Shown here: positions 42,176 to 50,401 of the stretch, one piece after another | How the letters are laid out: each line of letters starts with the position of its first letter | Position numbering within the stretch: position 1 is the stretch's first letter | Translations under genes and position numbers: made by a program | The notes under the pieces: model-generated | Database searches by the model: none | What the model was told of the DNA's origin: nothing | What the model saw: the letters and a program-made list of their open reading frames with translations, nothing else | Source: T1Sed10-7 sp041685505 | GTDB taxonomy: Bacteria > Actinomycetota > Nitriliruptoria > Nitriliruptorales > Nitriliruptoraceae | Assembly: GCA_041685505.1 (NCBI GenBank) | Contig: JAWLFQ010000004.1 | Coordinates: forward strand, 16,854 to 80,853 | Direction of reading: 5' to 3' | DNA: 64,000 bases

Positions 42176-43672
42176 ATGCGCGGCCCCGAGGTGATCAGCA
42201 CGGTGCAACGCTGCACGAGCTGCGACACGGCCTGGCGTCGGCGTCATGCCCGCTGGTGCGCCCACTGCGGGGCCCGGCTCGAGCGCACCGTGCGCGACCG
42301 TGGCCGCGCGCGCCGCCTGCGGCGCGGCCGACGGTCGGCGAGCGGGGTCGGGATCGGCGGGCTGGTGCTGGGTGGGCTGCTGCTCGGTGGACTGGTCGCG
42401 ATCGCCCTGGGTGGGGGCGGAGTGCAGCTGCCCGCACGCTCGTCTGCGCAGGCCGGCCAGGGCGCGGTCGAGCTCGATGGCACCGGTGAGGGCCTGCGAC
42501 CGCAGCTGCGCGCGGTCGACCCCCTCCCGGGAGCCGGCGTCCCCGGTGCGGTGGCGCTGGCGGGCACGGGGTGGCAGGCCGAGCTCGGCGGCGTCAGCGT
42601 TGCGGCCACCGGCGACGGCGAGCTCGTGGTCACCGGAACCGACGACGGCATGGTGCACGCGCTGGATGCCGACACCGGCGAGCACCGTTGGGCCAGCGAC
42701 CTCGGGACCTCGGCAGCCCAACTGGTGCTGCACGAGACGGTGGTCGTGGTGCGCCACGCCGGTGGTCGGGCCAGCGTGCTCGACCGCGGGGACGGAGGGT
42801 TGTTGTGGCGGCGCGGTCCCGGTCTCGAGGAGGATCGGGTGCTGGCCGTCGGCGCCGTCGACGAGGTGGTCCTGCTGGCCCTCGGACTCCCCGACCGCCC
42901 CCGGCTGTTCGCGGCGGGGCTGCGCGATGGCGACCGCCGGTGGGAGCAGTTGCTGCGGGACGGTTGGATCGCCGACGCGCGCGGTCGTGTCGCCCCCGTC
43001 GGTGTGGTCGACGGCTCCCTCACCGGCTTCGATCCGACCTCGGGCGGGGTGCGCTGGCAGCTCGGCCTCGATCCCGACGAGCGGCCGATCGAACGCATCG
43101 GCGAGCTCGTGCTCGTGCGTGGCAGCGACGGCTACCTGTGGGTGGAGCTCGCAACGGGCCAGCCGGCCTTCCGCGCCAGCCGGGAGCTCGGGTCCTGGTT
43201 GCGCCACCCCGACGAGGGGCTGGTGCTGGCCAGCGCCGGCGGCACGTCGCTGCTGCTGTCGGTCGACGGAACCGGGATGCAACGCTGGGAGCGCTCCCTG
43301 CCGCGCCCCGGGGGGCGGCCGGCCTGCTGCATCGGCCTGGCGGCCACCACCTCCGGTGAGGTGCTGGTCACCGACCGCCGCGGACCGGAGCCGATCGTCC
43401 GGGTGCTGCACCGCGACGATGGCCGGGTGGTCACCGACCTCAGCGCGTTGGAGACCGTCGACGGCCGGCGGGTGCTGACCGTGACCGCGACCACGGCCGT
43501 GGTGGTCGGGCCCGCAGGGACCCTGGGCGTGGACCGCGACACGCGGACCCCGCGGTGGCGTGTCCCCGCGCGGACCGAGCTGCTCAGCACCGACCCGGTG
43601 CTCCTGGCACCGGTGCGCGGCGACGGCAGCCGCGGCACGGGTGCGACGGGGAGCCTGCTGGCGCCCCCGTGA
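42176..43672 (+). CDS. zinc-ribbon, single-helix membrane protein with beta-propeller
   Basis: The 498-residue protein has a zinc ribbon at the N-terminus (C13, C16, C28, C31), a basic stretch, one membrane helix (GIGGLVLGGLLLGGLVAIALGGGG) and an extracellular PQQ-like (quinoprotein/WD40-type) propeller with repeats such as GELVVTGTDDGMVHALDADTGEHRWASDLG. The topology puts the zinc ribbon inside and the propeller outside. The function is unknown; BamB-like scaffolding is one analogy, but that is not a homology claim. Confidence 0.75.
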   Translation: MRGPEVISTVQRCTSCDTAWRRRHARWCAHCGARLERTVRDRGRARRLRRGRRSASGVGIGGLVLGGLLLGGLVAIALGGGGVQLPARSSAQAGQGAVELDGTGEGLRPQLRAVDPLPGAGVPGAVALAGTGWQAELGGVSVAATGDGELVVTGTDDGMVHALDADTGEHRWASDLGTSAAQLVLHETVVVVRHAGGRASVLDRGDGGLLWRRGPGLEEDRVLAVGAVDEVVLLALGLPDRPRLFAAGLRDGDRRWEQLLRDGWIADARGRVAPVGVVDGSLTGFDPTSGGVRWQLGLDPDERPIERIGELVLVRGSDGYLWVELATGQPAFRASRELGSWLRHPDEGLVLASAGGTSLLLSVDGTGMQRWERSLPRPGGRPACCIGLAATTSGEVLVTDRRGPEPIVRVLHRDDGRVVTDLSALETVDGRRVLTVTATTAVVVGPAGTLGVDRDTRTPRWRVPARTELLSTDPVLLAPVRGDGSRGTGATGSLLAPP

Positions 43673-43683
43673 GCACCACTGGC

Positions 43684-43708
43684 GGAACGTTTCGCGCGCG
43701 AACGTTCC
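43684..43708. promoter_or_regulatory. perfect inverted repeat upstream of the monooxygenase operon
   Basis: GGAACGTT (43684-43691) and AACGTTCC (43701-43708) are exact reverse complements with a 9-base spacer. This is a strong operator candidate. It overlaps the place where a -35 would lie for the TAGGCT element at 43728-43733. Confidence 0.6.
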
Positions 43709-43727
43709 CCTCAGCGTCGTGGGCACC

Positions 43728-43733
43728 TAGGCT
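43728..43733 (+). promoter_or_regulatory. -10 element of the monooxygenase operon
   Basis: TAGGCT about 59 bases before the GTG at 43792. The inverted repeat covers the -35 position, consistent with repression or recruited activation. Confidence 0.4.
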
Positions 43734-43791
43734 GACCGCCGGGCGCCCGGCAAGGACAGGGCGGGGCGGTGGGGTGACCAGGGAGAGCACC

Positions 43792-45225
43792 GTGGCCGGA
43801 CAGGATGGTGCGCGCCACGACGTGGACGCGGTCGTGATCGGTGCAGGTCCGGCGGGCCTCGCAGCGGCGAAGGCGCTCCGGGACCGTGGCCTGACCTACC
43901 GGCACTTCGAGAAGGGTTCGATGGTCGGTGGCCTGTGGCGGATCGACAACGACAACGGTGCCGCTGCCGCCTACCGCAGCCTCCACCTCAACAGCTCCCG
44001 GCACCGCACCCAGTTCCCCTCGCACCCGATGCCCGACGACTGGCCGGACTACCCCTCCCACGAGCTCGTCGCCCGCTACCTGCGGACCTTCGCCGCTGCC
44101 CACGGGCTCACCGAGCGCATCACCTTCCGCTCAGCGGTCACGGCGGTCACGCCCCTCGCCGCTCCCGGACGGGCCGGGCACCCGCAGGGGCCGCCCAGCA
44201 CCCAGGACGAGCTGCCCGGCGCGCACGGCTGGCAGGTGCGCACCGACACCGGCGAGACGGTCACCACCGCCGCCGTGCTGGTCGCCAACGGTCACCACGC
44301 CGTCCCGCGGACGCCCGATCTGCCCGGCACCTTCGACGGCACGCGCTTCCACTCCCACGCCTACACCGACCCGGAGGTCTTCGCCGGACGGCGTGTGCTG
44401 GTCATCGGCGTCGGCAACTCCGGGATGGACATCGCCTGCGACGCTGCCCGGGTCGCCGAGCACGTGCTCCTCTCGACCCGCCACGGCGTCCACGTCCTGC
44501 CGAAGTACGCCTTCGGGCGGCCCATCGACCACCTCTCCCTGCCCGCCAGCGCCTACCTGCCCTTCCCGCTGGAACGACGGCTCTACGAGACGATCACCCG
44601 GCTGGCCGTCGGCCGCCCGGAGGACCGGGGGCTGCCCCGACCCGACCACCGCCTGCTCGAGGCGCACCCCACGGTCTCCTCGCAGCTGTACGACCTGGTC
44701 GGTCACGGTGACATCGAGGTCGTGGGCGACGTGGCGGCGCTCGAGGGCGACGCCGTGCGCCTGGCCGACGGACGTGTCGAACCGATCGACGTGCTGGTGA
44801 CCGCCACCGGCTACGAGATCGCGCTGCCCTTCCTGGCGCCCGAGGTGCTGGAGGTCCACGACAACCGCCTGGAGCTCTACCAGCGCGTGATCCCGCCGGA
44901 CCGGGCGGGGCTCTACCTCGTGGGCTTCGTGCAGACCGTGGGTGCCAACATCGCCCTGATGGAACACCAGGCGGAGTGGATCGGCGACCTGCTCACCGGC
45001 CGCTGCGTGCTGCCACCACGGGAGGAGATGCACCGGTGGATCGCCGCGGACCGTGCTGCCATGGCCGCGCGTTACCAGCGCTCGGCACGGCACACCCTGC
45101 AGGTGGACTACTGGCGCTACATCCGCGCGATCGGTGCGCAACGGGCGCGCCGTCGCCGCCCGCTGCCTCGGACCGTCGCCCGTGCGCTGCAGCCGGTACG
45201 CACCCTGCGCGGGCGGAGCGCGTGA
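43792..45225 (+). CDS. flavin-containing monooxygenase
   Basis: The 477-residue enzyme has an FAD motif VVIGAGPAGLAAA near residue 17, the FMO fingerprint FDGTRFHSHAY (FxGxxxHSxxY), a second nucleotide motif VLVIGVGNSGMDIA and the late ATGYEIALPF motif. It would oxygenate a nitrogen, sulfur or ketone substrate with NADPH. The GTG at 43792 is preferred because GGGAG lies about seven bases upstream; an in-frame GTG at 43774 is possible. It is the first gene of a three-gene operon. Confidence 0.88.
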   Translation: MAGQDGARHDVDAVVIGAGPAGLAAAKALRDRGLTYRHFEKGSMVGGLWRIDNDNGAAAAYRSLHLNSSRHRTQFPSHPMPDDWPDYPSHELVARYLRTFAAAHGLTERITFRSAVTAVTPLAAPGRAGHPQGPPSTQDELPGAHGWQVRTDTGETVTTAAVLVANGHHAVPRTPDLPGTFDGTRFHSHAYTDPEVFAGRRVLVIGVGNSGMDIACDAARVAEHVLLSTRHGVHVLPKYAFGRPIDHLSLPASAYLPFPLERRLYETITRLAVGRPEDRGLPRPDHRLLEAHPTVSSQLYDLVGHGDIEVVGDVAALEGDAVRLADGRVEPIDVLVTATGYEIALPFLAPEVLEVHDNRLELYQRVIPPDRAGLYLVGFVQTVGANIALMEHQAEWIGDLLTGRCVLPPREEMHRWIAADRAAMAARYQRSARHTLQVDYWRYIRAIGAQRARRRRPLPRTVARALQPVRTLRGRSA

Positions 45226-46256
45226 GCCCGGCGAGCGGACCCGGCGGCGCCGTGCTGATCACCGGTGCCCGGGGGTTCATCGGCGCGGCGGTCGCGGCCC
45301 GGTTGGCCGCGCAGGGCGTGGCGACCATCGGGATCGACACCGCGGCACCGCGGACCCCCGCACAGGGTCCCATGGCCCCCGTCCACCGGGGCAGCGTCAC
45401 CGACCCCGCTGCCTGGGCGCACCTCCTCGCGGGCGTCGACACGGTGGTGCACACCGCGGCGATCGTGTCGAACGTGGCACCCCGGCGCCGCATGCACGAG
45501 GTCAACGTGGTCGGCACGGGTCGGGTCCTGGCCGCGGCGGCCCGGGCGGGCGTGCGGCGCTTCGTCCACCTGTCGTCGGTGGTGGTGCACGGCTTCGACC
45601 TGCCCGACTGGGTCGACGAGTCGCACCCGGTGCAGGTCAACGGCGACGCCTACGTCGACACCAAGGTGGCCAGCGAGCACCTGGTGCTGTCGGCGCACGC
45701 GGCGGGTGAGCTCGAGGTGGTGGTCCTGCGCCCCGGTGACGTGTACGGCCCCGGCTCGCGGCCCTGGGTGGTGCTGCCGCTGACCTACCTGGCCGCCGGG
45801 CAGGCGATCCTGCCGGCGGGCGGGCGGGGCGTGTTCAGCCACACCTACCTGGACAACCTGGTGGACGGTGTCGTGGCGGCCATCGCCACACCGGCGGCCG
45901 CGGGCAGGGTGCTCCACCTCACCGACGGGGTCGCCACCTCCTGTGCCGACTACTTCGGGCGGCTGGGCGCGCTGGTGGGAGCCCGCCCACGGTGCCTGCC
46001 CACCCCCCTGGCCACGGCGCTCGCCGGCGGTGTCGGGGCGGGGCTGCGCGCGGCACGCCAGGACAGCGAGCTGTGCCCGGCGTCGATGCGGCTGCTGGCC
46101 CGGACCGGTTCGTACCGCATCGACCGGGCACGTCAGGTCCTCGGCTACCACCCGGCGGTCGACCTGGACACGGGCCTGGAGCGGGTCGCCGCCTGGGCCG
46201 GGCAGGTCGGGCTGGTCCCTACCGGCGGCGTGGCACCCACCACCGCCCGGAGCTAG
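45222..46256 (+). CDS. NAD-dependent epimerase/3-beta-HSD-like dehydrogenase
   Basis: The 344-residue extended short-chain dehydrogenase has LITGARGFIGAAVAARLA, a HTAAIVSNV motif, catalytic Y-x-x-x-K in DAYVDTKVASE and VVLRPGDVYGPGSRPWV. The last two place it near 3-beta-hydroxysteroid dehydrogenase and epimerase types. The GTG overlaps the monooxygenase stop (GTGA at 45222-45225), so the genes are coupled. Confidence 0.87.
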   Translation: MSPASGPGGAVLITGARGFIGAAVAARLAAQGVATIGIDTAAPRTPAQGPMAPVHRGSVTDPAAWAHLLAGVDTVVHTAAIVSNVAPRRRMHEVNVVGTGRVLAAAARAGVRRFVHLSSVVVHGFDLPDWVDESHPVQVNGDAYVDTKVASEHLVLSAHAAGELEVVVLRPGDVYGPGSRPWVVLPLTYLAAGQAILPAGGRGVFSHTYLDNLVDGVVAAIATPAAAGRVLHLTDGVATSCADYFGRLGALVGARPRCLPTPLATALAGGVGAGLRAARQDSELCPASMRLLARTGSYRIDRARQVLGYHPAVDLDTGLERVAAWAGQVGLVPTGGVAPTTARS

Positions 46257-46265
46257 GAGGTCGTC

Positions 46266-47570
46266 GTGCGCGCCGTCGTCGCCGAGCTGACCGTCCCCCG
46301 CTACCTGACGACCGCTGCCAGATCCCGGTTGCAGGACGACGCCGGCTGGCGGCGTGGGGGTCTGCTGCGCGCCGAGCACCACGTCGCCCCGCCTGCGCTG
46401 CCGGGACCGGGATGGGTGCGGCTGCGCACGGAACTGGCCGGGATCTGCGGCAGCGACGTCGGGCTCGCCCACGCGCGCATCTCGCTGACGCTCAGCACCT
46501 TCTATCCGGCCCGCCGCATCATCCCGGGCCACGAGCTGGTGGGGGTCGTCGAAGCGACGGGCCCGGGGGTCGGCCGCCTGCGCGAGGGCGATCGCGTCGC
46601 GCTCGATCCCGTGCTGTCCTGCGTCCACCGCGGCTTCGACCCCGTGTGCGGCAGCTGCGCCCGGGCACGGCCCTACACCTGCGAGCGCTTCGACCTGGCC
46701 GGCACCAGCGGGTGTACGGGGGTGGGCCAGGGCTTCGATGCACGGCTCGGTGGCGGGTTCGGAGAGCTCGTTGTCGCCCACGAGGATCAGTGCGTCCCCG
46801 TGCACGACCTCCCGTCACGCCGTGCGGTCCTGCTGGAGCCGGCGGCCGTCGCACTGCACGCCGCGCTGCGGTGGGAGGGCGGCGGTGAGCGGGCCGTGGT
46901 GATCGGCCCCGGCACGATCGGGCTGCTGACCACGGCCGCACTGCGCCGGTTGCACCCCGAGCTCCACCTCACCGTGGTCTCCCCCGACGAGTTCGGGGAC
47001 GGGCGCGCCACCCGGGTCGGCGCCGACCGTGTCCTGCGTGGCGGTGCCAGCGCCGTGCACACCCTGGCCGCCGAGGACGGCGGACGGGTGCTCAGCCCCG
47101 ACCGCACGGCGCTGCCGATCCTGGAGCGTGGTGTCGAGGTGGTGTACGACTGCGTCGGCACGCCCGCCACGATCGATCTGGCCCTGCACCTGCTGCGGCC
47201 CGGTGGGACCCTGGTGCTGGTGGGCGCTGCGGGCCGCCAACGTGTGGACTGGTCGCTGGTGTGGAACCGTGAACTGACGGTCCGCGGCACCATCAACGCC
47301 GGCCCGGAGGCCAGCCTCGATGGACGGAGGACCTGCCACGAGGTCGCCGAGTGGCTCGCGGACCCGCACTACCCCGTCGATGGCCTCATCACCCACCTGG
47401 TGCCCCTGGAGCGCTTCGGCGACGGGCTGGCGGTGGCCTCCGCAGGCTCCCGTGCGCGCGCCGGCAAGGTGGTGCTGCGACCCGGTGACGACCCGCCGCT
47501 GGTCGGCACGCTCGACGCGTGCGTGCCCGTACCGGCCGCGGGCGCTCAGGGCCGCGGGACCGCCTCGTAG
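46266..47570 (+). CDS. zinc-dependent alcohol dehydrogenase (MDR family)
   Basis: The 434-residue enzyme has the catalytic-zinc motif GICGSDVGL, GHELVGVVE and a structural-zinc region with several cysteines (VLSCVHRGFDPVCGSC, ARPYTCERF). It then has a Rossmann half with VVIGPGTIGLLTTAALRRL. An N-terminal extension of about 35 residues and a C-terminal one are longer than usual. TAGGAGG containing the epimerase stop is its ribosome site. It would oxidise an alcohol made or used by the neighbouring enzymes. Its end overlaps recO by 25 bases. Confidence 0.88.
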   Translation: MRAVVAELTVPRYLTTAARSRLQDDAGWRRGGLLRAEHHVAPPALPGPGWVRLRTELAGICGSDVGLAHARISLTLSTFYPARRIIPGHELVGVVEATGPGVGRLREGDRVALDPVLSCVHRGFDPVCGSCARARPYTCERFDLAGTSGCTGVGQGFDARLGGGFGELVVAHEDQCVPVHDLPSRRAVLLEPAAVALHAALRWEGGGERAVVIGPGTIGLLTTAALRRLHPELHLTVVSPDEFGDGRATRVGADRVLRGGASAVHTLAAEDGGRVLSPDRTALPILERGVEVVYDCVGTPATIDLALHLLRPGGTLVLVGAAGRQRVDWSLVWNRELTVRGTINAGPEASLDGRRTCHEVAEWLADPHYPVDGLITHLVPLERFGDGLAVASAGSRARAGKVVLRPGDDPPLVGTLDACVPVPAAGAQGRGTAS

Positions 47571-48283
47571 GCGCGCAGGCGCCGGTCGAGATGGTGCTCG
47601 ACGAAGGCACGGGCGTAGGAGGCCGCACGTGCCCGGGCTGCCGGGTGCGCACGTGCCAGTCCCGGCAGCGCCGACCACTCCCCCGCCCGGGCGAGCAGCG
47701 CGACGGCCTCGATCACCTCCCGGTCGACGGCGCGGGTGCCCGTCGGTGCGCAGTCCGGGCACAGCACGCCCCCGGCCTTCACGCTCAGGAAGACGTGGGC
47801 ACCGGGGGCACGGCACACGGCACAGGCCTCGGTGAACACGTGGAAACCCACCACCGAGGCGAGCCGCAGGAGGAAGGCGTCGACGAACAGTGCCGGGTCG
47901 TCGGGTCCGGCGTCGAGGGCCTGCAGCCCGGCCCGCAGGAGCAGGAACAGCCCGTTGTCCCGCTCGCCCTCCTGGGCGACGTGGTCGACGACCTCCACCA
48001 GCACCGACGCCGCCGCGGAGGTCGCGTAGTCCGCGCGCACGGTGGCGTGGGGTGCGAGCAGCTCGGCCTGGGTGATGGTGTCGAGGTTGCGTCCCTCGTA
48101 GAGCTGCAGCTCGACGTGGCTGTAGGGCTCCAGCCGACCGCCGAAGCGGCTGCCCGGGCGGCGCACCCCCTTGGCCACGGCCCGGACCTTGCCACGCCCC
48201 TGGGTGAGCAGGTGCACGATCCGGTCGGTCTCGCCCAGCTTGTAGGTGCGCAGCACGATGCCCTGGTCACGGTAGGTGGCCAT
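47546..48283 (-). CDS. recO: DNA repair protein RecO
   Basis: The 245-residue protein has the RecO N-terminal OB fold (RDQGIVLRTYKLGETDRIVHLLTQGRGKVRAVAKGVRRP), RLEPYSHVELQLYEGRNLDTITQAELL and a C-terminal zinc cluster (CAVC and CPDC). It assists RecA loading in RecF-pathway repair. The ATG at 48283 is the canonical start; the longer frame runs through the next gene. Confidence 0.93.
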   Translation of the reverse strand: MATYRDQGIVLRTYKLGETDRIVHLLTQGRGKVRAVAKGVRRPGSRFGGRLEPYSHVELQLYEGRNLDTITQAELLAPHATVRADYATSAAASVLVEVVDHVAQEGERDNGLFLLLRAGLQALDAGPDDPALFVDAFLLRLASVVGFHVFTEACAVCRAPGAHVFLSVKAGGVLCPDCAPTGTRAVDREVIEAVALLARAGEWSALPGLARAHPAARARAASYARAFVEHHLDRRLRAYEAVPRP

Positions 48284-48320
48284 CAGCCACCACCGGCGGG
48301 CACGACCGGGGCTGCCGCGT

Positions 48321-49124
48321 TCACAGCAGCGGCCACGGGTAGGGGTGGGCGACCTCGGGATGCGGGAAGCACGCCGCGTCCAGCAGCTGCACGCACCTGG
48401 CCTCGAGCGCAGCGACCTCCTGCTCGGTGAGCAGGAGCCCCAGCCGTGCCGCGAGATCACCTGCCAGGGACGCACGCAGGGCGTCGACGTCGGCCAGCAG
48501 CTGACCGGGGATCGGTTCCCCGGCACGTTCCCAGGCGACGGTCCGCAGCTTCGGCTCGGTGTGGAAGCACACCCCGTGGTCCACCAGCCAGATCCGGGGT
48601 TCCTCCGTGTCCTCGAGCAGCACGTGACCGGCCTTGCGGTCCGCGTTCTGCAGCAGCGCATCGAAGACCACCATCCGGTCGAGCTGACCGGCCACCGCCG
48701 CCGTGGCTGCCTCCTGCAGGGTGAAGTAGTGCTGCTCGGGATCGTGGACCACGAAGGCCTGCACCGACCCGTGCCCGAAGGGCCCCTCGGTCCGTCGCAC
48801 GGTGGTCGGCACCTGCTCCCACCCCAGCGCCAGGGACACCTCGTAGGCCGCCACCTCGCGGCGGTGCAGCGTGCCGACGGGGAAGTCCCACAACGGGCGC
48901 TCCCCCCGCTCGGGTTTGTAGACCACGAGGTCGCGGGGATCGAGGTCATCGAGCGCCGGCGTGCGACCGAGTGCGGCGCTCAACGCGTCGAGGCTCCGCG
49001 GATCGCGGTCGGTCAACCTCGCCAGCAGGGTGGCGTTGGAGGCGTCGGCGAACCGGCCCACCACCTCCAGCGGGGCCTCGCTGAGCCGCTCGGCGTGTCC
49101 TGCGCTCCCCGCCGACGTGCTCAC
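48321..49124 (-). CDS. SCO1664-family protein (PI3/4-kinase-like fold)
   Basis: This 267-residue protein belongs to the actinobacterial SCO1664 family. It has VVYKPERGERPLWDFPVGTLHRREVAAYEVS and HYFTLQEAATAAVAGQLDRMVVFDALLQNADRKAGHVLL with WLVDHGVCFHTEPKLRTV. The DxxLxNxDR and DHG features are those of a phosphatidylinositol-kinase-like or protein-kinase-like catalytic core. The substrate is unknown. The GTG at 49124 overlaps the DUF3090 stop. It is the last of three coupled genes. Confidence 0.87.
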   Translation of the reverse strand: MSTSAGSAGHAERLSEAPLEVVGRFADASNATLLARLTDRDPRSLDALSAALGRTPALDDLDPRDLVVYKPERGERPLWDFPVGTLHRREVAAYEVSLALGWEQVPTTVRRTEGPFGHGSVQAFVVHDPEQHYFTLQEAATAAVAGQLDRMVVFDALLQNADRKAGHVLLEDTEEPRIWLVDHGVCFHTEPKLRTVAWERAGEPIPGQLLADVDALRASLAGDLAARLGLLLTEQEVAALEARCVQLLDAACFPHPEVAHPYPWPLL

Positions 49125-49633
49125 CGGGTCAGGGATCCGTGGCCGTTGGTCGCCGGACAGACGTGCGCGCCGTCCAGCTCGGTCGGACGGCCGCACAGCT
49201 CGCAGGTGGGGCGGCCCTGATCCACGACCTCGACCGCGTGGGCGGCCAGGCGACGGGCCTGGTCACGGTCCAACCACACGCTGGCCGTCGCCGCGGGCAG
49301 GTCGACCTCCTCGACCACCAGCTCGGTCAGTTCGATCAGGAAGCGGCCCTGGTCGGCGTCGAAGCCGAGCGAGAGCTCCCCCACCCGCCAACGGGCGTCC
49401 AGCGGTACCCGCAGCGCCATGGCCTGACGGTCCCAGTCGGTCGCGGGGGTGTCCTCGATCCGGGCCAGCAGCTGGGTGAGCAGCTCCCCGATGCCGCGAG
49501 CCTGGCCCTTCTCGAGGACGAACTCGACGCGCTCGCCCCCCTCCTCGGCCTGGAGGTAGAAGGTCCGCTGTCCCGGTACCCCGGTGAACCCCACGGTGAC
49601 GTGGTGGGGTGCCTGCAGCTCGATATCACTCAC
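49121..49633 (-). CDS. DUF3090 family protein
   Basis: The 170-residue protein has GQRTFYLQAEEGGERVEFVLEKGQARGIGELLTQLL and a C-terminal zinc-type pair CELCGRPTELDGAHVC. Both are landmarks of DUF3090, an actinobacterial family without known function. The GTG at 49633 overlaps the phosphatase stop and its own end overlaps the SCO1664 start, so translation is coupled on both sides. Confidence 0.88.
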   Translation of the reverse strand: MSDIELQAPHHVTVGFTGVPGQRTFYLQAEEGGERVEFVLEKGQARGIGELLTQLLARIEDTPATDWDRQAMALRVPLDARWRVGELSLGFDADQGRFLIELTELVVEEVDLPAATASVWLDRDQARRLAAHAVEVVDQGRPTCELCGRPTELDGAHVCPATNGHGSLTR

Positions 49634-50274
49634 GAGGTGGCCTTCGCCTTCAGGGGTGGACCGGCGGTGCCGGTGTCGTTGCAGGTCAGCAGCACGGGGT
49701 GGCCCTGACCGGGCAGATGCAGCACCGTGATCGACGCCGGCGAGATCACCAGCCGCTGGAAGGTGTCCAGCGGCATGCCGAGGTGGTGGGCGACCACCGC
49801 CTTGATGACGTCCGCATGGCTGACGCACACCACCTGCGCACCACGGTGCTCGACGGCCAGTTCCTCGGTGGCATCGACCGCGCGGGCCTGGGCACCGCGG
49901 ATCGTCTCACCACCGGGGAAGGCCATGCGCGACGGTGTCGACTGGACGACCTGCCACAGCTTGCGGCGGCGCAGCTGGCCGAGGGGTTTGTCGGTCCAGT
50001 CGCCGTAGTCCACCTCGCCGAGCCCGCGCCGGGAACGCACCCGCAGCCCGTGGGCGCGGGCCACGATCCTGGCGGTGTCCTGGGTGCGTTCCAGCGGCGA
50101 GCTGTACACCGCCGCGATGTCCGCCGTGGCGAGCCGCTCGGCGGTCGCCTCCGCCTGGGCGACACCGGCATCGTCGAGGTGGACACCGGGGGTCCAGCCG
50201 CCGAGGCGCTTGCCCGTGGCCGCGGTGGTGGCGTGGCGTACCAGCACCAGGGTCGTCCCGTCGTCGCTGGCCAC
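49630..50274 (-). CDS. histidine phosphatase family protein (MSMEG_4193 type)
   Basis: The 214-residue phosphatase has the RHAT motif (VLVRHATTAATGKRLGGWTPGVHLDD), YSSPLERTQDTARIVA, GLGEVDYGDW and VVCVSHADVIKAVV, the full histidine-phosphatase active site. The subgroup is the MSMEG_4193-like actinobacterial one. It is the first gene of the trio with DUF3090 and SCO1664. A GTG start at 50274 has GAGG upstream. Confidence 0.9.
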   Translation of the reverse strand: MASDDGTTLVLVRHATTAATGKRLGGWTPGVHLDDAGVAQAEATAERLATADIAAVYSSPLERTQDTARIVARAHGLRVRSRRGLGEVDYGDWTDKPLGQLRRRKLWQVVQSTPSRMAFPGGETIRGAQARAVDATEELAVEHRGAQVVCVSHADVIKAVVAHHLGMPLDTFQRLVISPASITVLHLPGQGHPVLLTCNDTGTAGPPLKAKATS

Positions 50275-50296
50275 TGCTCGTCCTCAGGTCGCTGGT

Positions 50297-50336
50297 CGGG
50301 TCGCGGGCTGATCGGGTCGCGGGCTGATCGGGTCGC
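50297..50336. repeat. short tandem repeat, 16-base unit
   Basis: The unit CGGGTCGCGGGCTGAT occurs at 50297-50312 and 50313-50328, followed by half a unit to 50336. It lies in the roughly 127-base gap before the phosphatase start, upstream of its ribosome site. Confidence 0.75.
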
Positions 50337-50401
50337 CGTCGGGGACCGGTGCGTGGGCGTTCGCGGCCCGGCGCGCCCGCGGACGTGGTGTTGCCTGCAA
50401 C

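Noticed and set aside
41270..43726. 818-residue frame extending uppS upstream
   Set aside because: The uppS family start fits the GTG at 42094; the remainder is antisense of the propeller protein.
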